Assembly (NCBI GenBank): GCA_903951425.1
Contig: CAJBBX010000002.1
Location: 1 to 54,554, forward strand
Origin: an uncultured Chthonomonas sp.
Lineage (GTDB): Bacteria > Armatimonadota > Chthonomonadetes > Chthonomonadales > CAJBBX01
Reading direction: 5' to 3'
Length of the DNA stretch: 54,554 nucleotides
The notes under the pieces are model-generated. The model was not told where the DNA came from. It saw only the letters and a list, made by a program, of their open reading frames with translations, and made no database searches. Below, one piece after another: positions 8,154-15,544 of this stretch (the stretch's first letter is position 1; each line of letters begins with the position of its first letter). The translations under genes were made by a program, and so were the position numbers.

Positions 8154-8159
8154 ATTGTA
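8154..8159 (-). promoter_or_regulatory. Possible -10 box TACAAT
   Basis: On the minus strand TACAAT, preceded by GAG, lies 38 nt before the GTG start at 8115. The same GAGTACAAT string occurs before the gene at 37072. No clear -35. Confidence 0.35.
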
Positions 8160-8261
8160 CTCGCGCGCGGGTTTGAAGGCAAGCGGCGGGACGGGCGGTA
8201 CCATGAAGCATCGGGCGCCGCAGGGACGGATGCGGGCGGCGTGACCGCAAGGAGGCATGCC

Positions 8262-9578
8262 ATGAGTGACCTTTCGCGTCGGACCTTCATTGGAGCGGCC
8301 GCCGCCGTCGGCGCAGGGCTGGCCGGCGACGCCCTGCCCGGACCCGCGGCGCGTGGTGCAGGTCGAGCCGTGGGCGCCAATGACAAGCTGGTGCTGGGCC
8401 TCATCGGCTGCGGGGGCATGGGTGCGCACAACATGCGCGTCCTCATGGAGAAGCCCGAGGTCGAGGTGGCGGCCCTCTGCGACGTGGACGAGGCCCGCAT
8501 GCCCGGCGACATCAAGAACGTCACCGAGAAGTACGGCAAGGCGCCCACGATCTACCGGGATTACCGGAAGATGCTGGAGCGGAAGGACATCGACGCCGTC
8601 ATCATCGGCACGCCGGACCACTGGCACGCCCTGAACCTGATCCACGCCGTGGAAGCGGGCAAGGACGCCTACTGCGAGAAGCCTATCTCCCACAGCATCG
8701 TCGAGGCCAAGTCCATGGCCGCCGCCGTGAAGCGCTACGGCCGCATTGTGCAGGTGGGGACCTGGCAGCGGAGCACGCCGGAGTTCACCAACGCCGTGGC
8801 CTACGTCCGCGCGGGGAAGCTGGGAAAGATCGTCTTGGCCCGCGCCTGGAAGACCGACCCCTTCGCCGTTGGCAACGTGGCGCCCACTACGCCGCCCACC
8901 GGGCTGGACTACGACTTCTGGACCGGCCCCGCCGCCATGCTCCCCTACGCGCCCAACCATGTCCACGGCAACTGGCGCTGGTTCCTCAACTACGGCTCCG
9001 GCATGACCGGAGACTGGGGCGTCCACATGATGGACATCGCCCTCCTGGGCCTCAGCGAGGATACTGACCTTGCCATGCCCACCGAGGTGACCAGCTGTGG
9101 AGGCCGCCTGGCCTATCCCACCGATGACCGCACCGCGCCCGACACCGTCCAGACCCTCATGCGCTTCGCCAAGCCCGATGTGGTGCTCCACTGGCAGACC
9201 GGGCGCGACTTCCCCGGTAGGCCCGACCACGGCACCGAGTTCGTAAGCGCCGACGGCAAGACGCTCCGCGTCTGGCGCGGCGGCTGGCATGTCATGGACC
9301 CCTCCGGCGAGCTGATCCCGCCCGAGCGCGTCGAGCCGACCAACGACCACTGGCAAAACTGGCTCGACTGCGTGAAGAGCCGTGAGCAGCCCCGGTCGCA
9401 CCTGGCCTCCATGGCCCAGACCACCATCGTCTGTCATCTGGCCAACTGCTCCCTGCTGGCAGGCGCCACCGTGCGGTGGGACAAGGCGAAGAACGATATC
9501 ACCGGCCGCGCGGGCAAGGAGACCCTCTGCTACTCGCGCGAGTACCGAAAGCCCTGGAAGCTGCCCATCTACAAGTAG
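8262..9578 (+). CDS. Tat-exported Gfo/Idh/MocA family oxidoreductase
   Basis: A 438-residue NAD(P)-dependent oxidoreductase. The twin-arginine signal SRRTFIG is at residues 5-11, the Rossmann motif GCGGMG at 49-54 and the family CEKP motif with its catalytic-type Lys at about 140. PDHWHALN is also characteristic. Members oxidise or reduce sugars and cyclitols; Tat-exported forms include GH109-type glycosidases, which cleave via NAD-bound redox chemistry. ATG 8262 was chosen over GTG 8241 because AAGGAGG (8249-8255) lies 6 nt before it and the Tat signal then has normal length. The SGNH hydrolase gene follows 24 bp downstream. Two more Tat MocA paralogues lie at 20726-22030 and 35598-36884, and all three end in a PW(K/R)L-type motif. 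Substrate unknown. Confidence 0.93.
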   Translation: MSDLSRRTFIGAAAAVGAGLAGDALPGPAARGAGRAVGANDKLVLGLIGCGGMGAHNMRVLMEKPEVEVAALCDVDEARMPGDIKNVTEKYGKAPTIYRDYRKMLERKDIDAVIIGTPDHWHALNLIHAVEAGKDAYCEKPISHSIVEAKSMAAAVKRYGRIVQVGTWQRSTPEFTNAVAYVRAGKLGKIVLARAWKTDPFAVGNVAPTTPPTGLDYDFWTGPAAMLPYAPNHVHGNWRWFLNYGSGMTGDWGVHMMDIALLGLSEDTDLAMPTEVTSCGGRLAYPTDDRTAPDTVQTLMRFAKPDVVLHWQTGRDFPGRPDHGTEFVSADGKTLRVWRGGWHVMDPSGELIPPERVEPTNDHWQNWLDCVKSREQPRSHLASMAQTTIVCHLANCSLLAGATVRWDKAKNDITGRAGKETLCYSREYRKPWKLPIYK

Positions 9579-9602
9579 GCCCGGACCGGAGAAGACCGCA
9601 CC

Positions 9603-10736
9603 ATGACCTGCAGCCCCCTCGCCGCCGTCCTCGCGGCGGCAGCAGCCCTTCTGGCCGCCTGCGCCGTCGCGCAGCCTGCCGCAAAACCGGTAGCCTGGAA
9701 GCTCGACGAGCGCCTCCTCACGCCCTTCTGGCGCACATCGGCTATGCGCGGCGAGAGCGTGCTTTTCGTGCGGGAAGGCGCCTCCGAGCCGCCGTCTGCG
9801 CCGCTGATCTTCGCCCCCACGCGCATCCTGTCGGTCGTGAGCAACTCCGGCCTCGTCACCTACGAGGCGGGGCGCGACTACCTCTGGGACGCCGCCCGAG
9901 GCCGCCTCACGCTGCCCGAAGGCTCGCGCGTCCCCTGCGCAAGCCCGGCGCAGCTCCGCCGCAAGCCCGGTACGCAGATGTTCAACCTCACCCACCGCGA
10001 CGGCGGCGATGAAATCCTCTTCGGCGCCTCCACCGAGTACCTCGACATGCAGGTCACGGTCACCTACGACCATCGGCGGTCGGCCTGGCCCGCGCCCCGG
10101 CTGGCCGGGAGCCTGCCGAAGACCCAGGAGCGCCTCAAACAGCGCCGCCCACTGGCCGTCGCCGTCCTGGGTGACAGCATCTCCACCGGCTGCAACTGCT
10201 CGGGCTGGGCCAACGTGCCGCCGCACCAGCCGCCCTGGCAGGAGCTCGTGCGTCTGGCACTGGAGCGCCGGTGCCGCGCCGCCGTGACGTTGGCCAACTT
10301 CGCCGTCGGCGGTACCGACACAACCTGGGGCCTCGGCGAGATCGGCAAGGTGGCCGACGCGCAGCCCGACCTCGTCATCCTGGCCTTCGGCATGAACGAC
10401 GCCGCCGGGCGCGAGGCCCCGGACTTCGCCGCCAACATCCGCAGGATGGTCGAATCGGTCCGCGCCCGCCGCCCCGAGGCCGAGTTCATCCTCGTCGCCC
10501 CCATGCTGGGCAACCCGGACTGGACCGCGCTCCGCCACGACCGCTTCCCGCAGTACTGCGACGCCCTCGCCAGCCTCTGCGCACCGGGCATTGCACTGGC
10601 GGACGTGACGTCGGTCTGGGCCGAGTTCCACAAGCGCAAGCGCGACTTCGACCTGACCGGCAACGGAGTGAACCACCCCAACGACTTCGGTCACCGCGTC
10701 TACGCGCAGGTGGTGCTGGGGTCCTTCGGGAGGTAG
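9603..10736 (+). CDS. SGNH/GDSL-family secreted hydrolase
   Basis: A 377-residue protein in an operon-like position 24 bp after the MocA gene. The N-terminus is hydrophobic with an LAAC sequence at residues 17-20 (possible lipobox) or a type I site near AVAQ. The N-terminal half is a beta-rich domain; the SGNH fold starts at about residue 180. Block I is VLGDSIS (Ser192), block II FAVGG, block III GMND (Asn265) and block V NHPNDFGH (His358). The Asp usually three residues before the catalytic His is not obvious. Such enzymes deacylate polysaccharides (carbohydrate esterases); that role is inferred. GGAG precedes ATG 9603. Confidence 0.9.
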   Translation: MTCSPLAAVLAAAAALLAACAVAQPAAKPVAWKLDERLLTPFWRTSAMRGESVLFVREGASEPPSAPLIFAPTRILSVVSNSGLVTYEAGRDYLWDAARGRLTLPEGSRVPCASPAQLRRKPGTQMFNLTHRDGGDEILFGASTEYLDMQVTVTYDHRRSAWPAPRLAGSLPKTQERLKQRRPLAVAVLGDSISTGCNCSGWANVPPHQPPWQELVRLALERRCRAAVTLANFAVGGTDTTWGLGEIGKVADAQPDLVILAFGMNDAAGREAPDFAANIRRMVESVRARRPEAEFILVAPMLGNPDWTALRHDRFPQYCDALASLCAPGIALADVTSVWAEFHKRKRDFDLTGNGVNHPNDFGHRVYAQVVLGSFGR

Positions 10737-10941
10737 GCACAGCTGCGGGAGGGGCGAAGGCGGGCGCATCAGGCGGCTGGCGGCCCAGGCTTCTATTTGG
10801 GCGGGTCCGTGACGGTCTGACGACATGGGCGGACTGACAGCCCTCACGATGGCCCCGCGGCCGGGGTGCCGGCGGGTCCGCCCTCGCCGCGCGGGGTATC
10901 GTGGATGGGGTGCGGCCCGCTCGGGCTGCGGGAGGTGGGGT

Positions 10942-12597
10942 ATGCGGTTCGGCGCGGCGTTGGCGGTCTTGGCGGTCTTGGCGGCGTTGGCGGCAGGGCC
11001 GGCCTGCTTGGCGGATCAGGGTCTCGGCAAGCCTGCCATGCAGCGGCGCTGGCTTTTTGTCTGGCGCGATATAAACGATCCGAAGGAGGTCGACCGCGTC
11101 ATCGCCCGCCTGCCCGCCGCCCATCGCGCGGGATACAACGGCGTGGCGCTCTCGGCCAACGTGGCTCCTGACCGCGCCGCGGCCCTGCGTCAGGCCGCCA
11201 AGCTGAACGGCATCGACCTCGTCGCCATCGTCATGGGCAACTCCCGCGACCGCAACAACATGGAGGGCGTGCCCGTGCGGGATGCGCTCTACCTGGTGAA
11301 GGAGGGCGTGGCCAGGCTGGAGCAGGACAACCCGACCCGCGTAGCCAACGGCGGATTCGAGGCCGAGGCCGGCGATCGTGCCGTGGGCTGGGGCTGGCAG
11401 GACGATGAGGGCGTCACCACCTTCATCGACCGGGAGGTCATGCGCTCGGGCCGCAGTTCGCTGCGCATGGAGGCCATCGGCAAGAACCAGTACCGCCACT
11501 GCCGCGTCAGCCAGCCCGTGAAGCTCCAGCCGCGCCGCCAGTACCACGTCTCCGTCTGGGTCAAGACCGAGGACCTCGCCCCGGCCGACCCGGAGATCAA
11601 GCTCCTCACCAGGGATGGGGCGTCGCTCAGCTTCCAGACCTTCCGCGTTGATCGGACCCAGGACTGGAAGTGCTACGACATCGTCTTCAACAGCTTCGAC
11701 GCGACGGAGGCCAACCTCTACCTGGGCAGTTGGGGCGGCAAAGAGGGCAAGCTCTGGTGGGATGACCTGGCCATCGAGGAGATCGGCCTGGTCAACGTGC
11801 TGCGGCGGCCGGGATGCCCCGTGGCCGTGCGCGGCGAGGGCGGCACGGCGTACGAGGAGGGGCGCGACTTCCAGCGCATCGTGGACCCCGTCCTGCACCC
11901 CTGGATCGCCTACCACGAGCAGCCGCCCATCCGACTGGCCGCGGGCACGCGCATCCGCGAGGGCGAGAGGCTCCGCGTGAGCTGGTACCACTCGATTGTC
12001 GTCTACGAGGACCGCCTGAACAGCTGCCTCAGCGAGCCGGCCATCTTCGAGGAGTGGCGCCGAGAGGTGAAGGCCGCCGACGCGCTGCTCCACCCGGCGG
12101 CGTTCCTCATGTCGCATGACGAGATCCGGGTCATCAACCAGTGCGCGCTCTGCCGGGGCCGTAACCTGACGCCGGGTCAGATACTGGCAGACAACGTGCG
12201 CAAGGCGGCGGCCATCATCCGACAGGCCCGGCCCGACGCCGGCATCTGGGTCTGGAACGACATGTTCGACCCCATGCACAACGCCGTGGAGAAGTTCTAC
12301 GCCGTGAACGGCACGCTGGCCGGAAGCTGGAAGGGGCTGGACAAGGACGTGGGCATCGTGAACTGGCATGGCGGGCTGGAGGGCAAGAACTGCCGCTTCT
12401 TCGCCGATCTGGGCCTGAAGCAGATCCTCTCGGGCTACTACGACGGCGACGACGACGGTGCGGCGATCACGCGGTGGAAGGCTGCCACGAGGGACATCCC
12501 CGGCATCGTCGGCGCCATGTACACCACCTGGGAGGACAAGTACGGCGCGATGGAGGCCTGGGCGAAGGCGGCCTGGGGAGGCGGCGGCGAACAGTGA
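10942..12597 (+). CDS. Secreted GH20-like TIM-barrel protein with inserted jelly-roll domain
   Basis: A 551-residue protein from ATG 10942, with GGGAGGTGG at 10930-10937. In-frame codons upstream (from 10825) lack a ribosome site. The signal peptide spans about residues 1-24. A barrel-like N-terminal part (WLFVWRDINDPKEVDRVIARLPAAHRAGYNGVAL) is followed by a carbohydrate-binding-like beta-sandwich (about 135-282, NGGFEAEAG...WWDDLAIEEI). A second barrel part contains LMSHDEIR (Asp393-Glu394), resembling the Asp-Glu pair of GH20 hexosaminidases. Substrate unknown. Its last residues AKAAWGGGGEQ are encoded by a 28-bp direct repeat found again at 13077-13104; the original end was probably AKAAWGGGG plus stop, before insertion of the DUF6508 segment. 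Confidence 0.85.
   Translation: MRFGAALAVLAVLAALAAGPACLADQGLGKPAMQRRWLFVWRDINDPKEVDRVIARLPAAHRAGYNGVALSANVAPDRAAALRQAAKLNGIDLVAIVMGNSRDRNNMEGVPVRDALYLVKEGVARLEQDNPTRVANGGFEAEAGDRAVGWGWQDDEGVTTFIDREVMRSGRSSLRMEAIGKNQYRHCRVSQPVKLQPRRQYHVSVWVKTEDLAPADPEIKLLTRDGASLSFQTFRVDRTQDWKCYDIVFNSFDATEANLYLGSWGGKEGKLWWDDLAIEEIGLVNVLRRPGCPVAVRGEGGTAYEEGRDFQRIVDPVLHPWIAYHEQPPIRLAAGTRIREGERLRVSWYHSIVVYEDRLNSCLSEPAIFEEWRREVKAADALLHPAAFLMSHDEIRVINQCALCRGRNLTPGQILADNVRKAAAIIRQARPDAGIWVWNDMFDPMHNAVEKFYAVNGTLAGSWKGLDKDVGIVNWHGGLEGKNCRFFADLGLKQILSGYYDGDDDGAAITRWKAATRDIPGIVGAMYTTWEDKYGAMEAWAKAAWGGGGEQ
12560..12587. repeat. 28-bp direct repeat, left copy
   Basis: It begins GGGCGAAGGCGG and ends GGGGAGGCGGCGG. It is identical over 28 bp to 13077-13104. 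Both copies are read in the same frame as AKAAWGGGG at the end of a coding region. Confidence 0.9.
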
Positions 12598-13104
12598 ACC
12601 ACAACAGGCCCTGTGCGGCAACGGTCCGGCGGGCATGAGCGGGCTGAATGAACGGAACTGCGCCGAGGTAATCTGCGCGGTCACACTGCAGGACTGGCAA
12701 CCGCTGTTCGCCCTGATCCCGGCGATTGAGGCTGCAGTGGTGTCTGGCGAACGGGATGGCGGCGGCTCGTCCCAAGATCACACGCCCGACCTCGCCATGG
12801 GTACCCAGGAGTCCCTGGTATCGCAGTTCATCACCATTGTATACGATATACCGATCATGATCGGGTTTGACTGGGCGCGATGGGACGCAGGGCGCGCCAT
12901 GGTGGCCGGCGGGTTGTTCGACTACGATAGCGTCGACTTGGTGACCAAGTGCAAGCTGATTAGCGCGATCGTAAGAAATGACCGGTTCTGCGATGGGGCT
13001 TTAGCCAGTTCGTTTGCATCTGGCATTATGTACAAGATAATCAGATCGATTGAGGACGAAGTGCGCGGTCGTGGCGGGGCGAAGGCGGCCTGGGGAGGCG
13101 GCGG
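12588..13104. mobile_element. Probable inserted segment carrying a DUF6508 gene
   Basis: The 489 bp between the two 28-bp repeats plus one repeat copy (517 bp in all) can be removed to restore the upstream gene ending AKAAWGGGG-stop, with its stop overlapping the convergent gene's stop. The segment uses ATA, TTA and AGA codons that are scarce around it and is visibly richer in A and T. No transposase or terminal inverted repeats are present. The insertion mechanism is unknown; a recombination or duplication event is the alternative. Confidence 0.45.
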
Positions 13105-13108
13105 TTAG
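12635..13108 (+). CDS. DUF6508-containing protein
   Basis: A 157-residue protein. The pattern WQPLFALIPAIEA, FDWARWDAG, DLVTKCKLISAIVRNDRFCDGAL and FASGIMYKIIRSIED matches the DUF6508 family, small bacterial proteins of unknown function often found in variable genome regions. ATG 12635 gives a normal N-terminus; no good Shine-Dalgarno is seen. Codon use (ATA, TTA, AGA) and base composition differ from all neighbours, which suggests recent transfer. The last residues GGAKAAWGGGG are not DUF6508-like. They are read from the 28-bp repeat shared with the upstream gene, so the native stop was lost and a short host-derived tail gained. The stop TAG overlaps the stop of the convergent gene at 13105. 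Confidence 0.85.
   Translation: MSGLNERNCAEVICAVTLQDWQPLFALIPAIEAAVVSGERDGGGSSQDHTPDLAMGTQESLVSQFITIVYDIPIMIGFDWARWDAGRAMVAGGLFDYDSVDLVTKCKLISAIVRNDRFCDGALASSFASGIMYKIIRSIEDEVRGRGGAKAAWGGGG
13077..13104. repeat. 28-bp direct repeat, right copy
   Basis: Identical to 12560-12587. It encodes the last nine residues (AKAAWGGGG) of the DUF6508 frame and is followed directly by TTAG, in which the stops of the two convergent genes overlap. Confidence 0.9.
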
Positions 13109-14496
13109 CGGGGCTCCGGCCTTCGGGCGGCGGTGCGCGCCATCTCGTCGCGCATCAGGACCAGCAGGGCGTCGACCAGCACGCGCTGCTCCTCGGTGGG
13201 TTTCCGCTCCGGCGGCGCGAGCCTGGGATTGCGCAGGGCGTCCAGCGCTTTCAGCGTCACCACGCGCCCGCCGCGCGGGTAGGTCGCGACGCGGTTGCCG
13301 CTCTCGTCGCTGACCCTCGGCTCTCCCAGCCGGGCAGCCAGCGTGCGTGCAAGGCTTCCCGGCGCCTTAGCGCGCCCTAGGATAACCAGGGGCCTGCCGC
13401 GTCGCAGGTGATTTACCACCGCGTCCGCCGCCGCCTCGGGCAGTATGTAGCCGTCATGCGCGAAGAGGATCAGGTCCGGCGCCTCGGGCAGGTCGGCGGC
13501 GGCGAAGAGTGGCACGTGGCGGCCCAGAGCGGCGAAGAGGTTGAAGAGGCCCGTCCGCCCGCTGTTGCCCCAGAGCGAGGCCCGGTACTCCTCGTACGCC
13601 GCCACTCGCGGGCCGATCGCCCGGGTGAAGGCTACCGGGGCGGCATACCGCGGCTCCCTGCATAGCCAGGCCATGGCGTTCAGCCAGAGGCGGCCGTTGT
13701 CGGCGTAGCGGAAGTAGGGGTCGCCGAGCATGTTCTGGTCGGCCGCCACCACGATTCGGCCCTTCCCCAGCGTCCTCGCTGCCACCACGCCCAGGGGGCC
13801 GTTGCGCTCGCCGGGGTCCTGCTTCCAGTTACCGTAGTGGCCAGGGGTGTCGCCCTCGCCGAACGGGTGCGAGGTCCACTGGTCGCCCCATGCCCGCGCT
13901 GTTGTGCGGGCGACGGCCCAGCGGTCGTCCACCGTGCCGCCTGTCTGCAGCGCGATGGCCCGAAGCCCCTCCGTGACCGGGTGCCTGGGGAAGTCCACCG
14001 CGACAAACCAGCCGTTACCCGCGCCCAGCGTCAGCGGGCCGCGCTCGGCGGCCGTCTCGGTGGTCACCCGTATGCCCAGCTCCTCCATCAGCGGCGCGAG
14101 CTTGTGGGCGTGGTAGTAGCAGTTGCTGTGGTCCGTGATGATGAACAGGCCGCCGCCTCGGAGTACGAAGCGCTTGATGGACGCGATCTCCGCGACGCCG
14201 AAGGCGGGCAGGTCCGCCGAGACGAGGTTGATGAACAGCGCCCGCACCCCCGCCAACCGCGCGTCGTCGATGTGGCCGGAGGTGGCCTCCTGCGCGCGGA
14301 TGCCCTGCGACTCCAACGCGCGGAAGGCACGGCGTAGCCCGTAGGCCGTGTGATAGGAGAAGGGGTCGTGGTCCGGGCCGAGCCGCAGGAAGTTGTGCGC
14401 GTGGATGCTGTCGACGAGGACCCGCACAGGCGCCGACGGCTTCGGGCGGCCTGCCGGCGCGAGCAGGAGGATGGCGGCAAGGGCGAATGAAACCAT
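13105..14496 (-). CDS. DUF4350-like / GATase-like fold protein, probably exported
   Basis: A 463-residue protein starting at ATG 14496 after GGGAG (14505-14509); the frame extends upstream to 14730, but that part overlaps the divergent ADH gene. A short hydrophobic N-terminus (SFALAAILLLAPAG) suggests export. The segment VRVLVDSIHAHNF, DDARLAGVRALFINLVSADLPAF, IKRFVLRGGGLFIITDHSN and later KGRIVVAADQNML fits the class I glutamine amidotransferase-like fold seen in DUF4350 and ThuA-like proteins. A catalytic Cys nucleophile is not evident, which is common in such secreted homologues. A second Rossmann-like part follows (about residue 290 on). Role unknown; the setting suggests carbohydrate work. 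Confidence 0.8.
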   Translation of the reverse strand: MVSFALAAILLLAPAGRPKPSAPVRVLVDSIHAHNFLRLGPDHDPFSYHTAYGLRRAFRALESQGIRAQEATSGHIDDARLAGVRALFINLVSADLPAFGVAEIASIKRFVLRGGGLFIITDHSNCYYHAHKLAPLMEELGIRVTTETAAERGPLTLGAGNGWFVAVDFPRHPVTEGLRAIALQTGGTVDDRWAVARTTARAWGDQWTSHPFGEGDTPGHYGNWKQDPGERNGPLGVVAARTLGKGRIVVAADQNMLGDPYFRYADNGRLWLNAMAWLCREPRYAAPVAFTRAIGPRVAAYEEYRASLWGNSGRTGLFNLFAALGRHVPLFAAADLPEAPDLILFAHDGYILPEAAADAVVNHLRRGRPLVILGRAKAPGSLARTLAARLGEPRVSDESGNRVATYPRGGRVVTLKALDALRNPRLAPPERKPTEEQRVLVDALLVLMRDEMARTAARRPEPR

Positions 14497-14541
14497 GCGA
14501 TCCGCTCCCGGTGCGGCGCATCTGCCGGGCCGCACGGTGCT

Positions 14542-14547
14542 ATTGTA
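14542..14547 (-). promoter_or_regulatory. Possible -10 box TACAAT
   Basis: TACAAT on the minus strand lies 45 nt before the ATG at 14496, in the short divergent region shared with the ADH gene. No clear -35. Confidence 0.35.
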
Positions 14548-14556
14548 ACGTATCAG

Positions 14557-14576
14557 CCGGTGTCGGCACACACCGG
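14557..14576. promoter_or_regulatory. 7-bp hairpin in ADH leader
   Basis: CCGGTGT (14557-14563) pairs with ACACCGG (14570-14576) around a 6-nt loop. It ends 5 nt before the GGAGG ribosome site (14582-14586) of the ADH gene. Confidence 0.4.
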
Positions 14577-14590
14577 TGCATGGAGGCGAT

Positions 14591-15544
14591 ATGCGAGCGC
14601 TTGTATTCGACGGAGCGGTCAGGCTCACCGAGGAGTGGGCGGAGCCGCAGTTGATGCCGGGATGGGCCGTGGTGCGCGTGGGGCTCTGCGGCGTCTGCCG
14701 CACCGACCTGGAGATCGCCCAGGGGTACATGGGCTACCGGGGCGCCATGGGCCATGAGTTCGTCGGTGTGGTTGAGCAGTGTGAGGATGCCGATTGGATC
14801 GGCAAGCGCGTGGTGGGCGAGATCAACGCGGCGTGCGGCGATTGCGACTGGTGCCGCCGGGGCCTCCAGCGCCACTGCCCCGGCCGGACCGTGCTGGGCA
14901 TCGTGAGCCATGACGGCTGCATGGCGGAGCGCTGCGCCCTGCCCGTGGAGAACCTGCACGAGGTCCCCGAAGGCATGGCCGACGAGCAGGCCGTCTTCTG
15001 TGAGCCCGTCTCGGCCGGGTTCGAGATGCTGGAGCAGGTCGATGTGGCCCGCAAGGACCGCTGCATCGTCCTGGGCGACGGCAAGCTGGGCATTCTATGC
15101 TCCTGGGCGCTGGCCACGGCCTCCAGCGACGTCACGCTCTGCGGCCACCACCCGCACAAGCTAACCGTGGCCGACTGGGGCGGCGTACGGTCGCAGATGG
15201 GCTCCGACAGCATCACCGACTGCGCGGACATCGTGGTCGAGGCCACGGGCTCGGTCTCAGGTCTCGCCGAGGCCCTGCGCCTCTGCAAGCCCCGCGGCGT
15301 GCTGATCCTGAAGTCCACCATCGCCGCCGACTCGGCCCTCAACCTGGCGCCGCTGGTTGTGAACGAGATCACCGTGGTCGGTTCCCGCTGCGGGCCCTTC
15401 GGCAGGGGGCTCCGCGAGATGGCCACGCACCGCTTCCCGGTGGAGCGGCTGATCACGGCCCGCTACGACCTATCGCAGGGGCTGCAGGCCTTCCAACGAG
15501 CCCGGCAACGCGATGCGCTGAAGGTGCTGGTTCGATGCTCGTGA
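14591..15544 (+). CDS. Zinc-dependent alcohol/polyol dehydrogenase (MDR family)
   Basis: A 317-residue member of the medium-chain dehydrogenase family, oxidising an alcohol or polyol with NAD(P). Catalytic-zinc region: GLCGVC (Cys33 or Cys36) and GHEF (His55-Glu56). Structural-zinc cluster: Cys82, Cys85, Cys88 and Cys96. The Rossmann motif LGDGKLG is at 161-167 and EATGS fits the later fold. It is about 20-30 residues shorter than typical members. ATG 14591 is chosen because GGAGG (14582-14586) precedes it. The 3' end overlaps the start of the beta-lactamase/GH fusion gene by 10 bp, so these are cotranscribed. Substrate unknown; a sugar alcohol fits the setting. Confidence 0.92.
   Translation: MRALVFDGAVRLTEEWAEPQLMPGWAVVRVGLCGVCRTDLEIAQGYMGYRGAMGHEFVGVVEQCEDADWIGKRVVGEINAACGDCDWCRRGLQRHCPGRTVLGIVSHDGCMAERCALPVENLHEVPEGMADEQAVFCEPVSAGFEMLEQVDVARKDRCIVLGDGKLGILCSWALATASSDVTLCGHHPHKLTVADWGGVRSQMGSDSITDCADIVVEATGSVSGLAEALRLCKPRGVLILKSTIAADSALNLAPLVVNEITVVGSRCGPFGRGLREMATHRFPVERLITARYDLSQGLQAFQRARQRDALKVLVRCS

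Noticed and set aside
7782-10847. Minus-strand open frame of about 1,020 codons opposite the MocA and SGNH genes
   Set aside because: It runs antisense to two genes with clear families and ribosome sites, has no recognisable domain, and such long antisense frames are expected in GC-rich DNA. Its last part only continues into the Rpn region in the wrong frame.
10486-12684. Minus-strand open frame of about 730 codons opposite the GH20-like gene
   Set aside because: Antisense shadow with no family likeness, no signal peptide and low-complexity Arg/Pro/Ala content.
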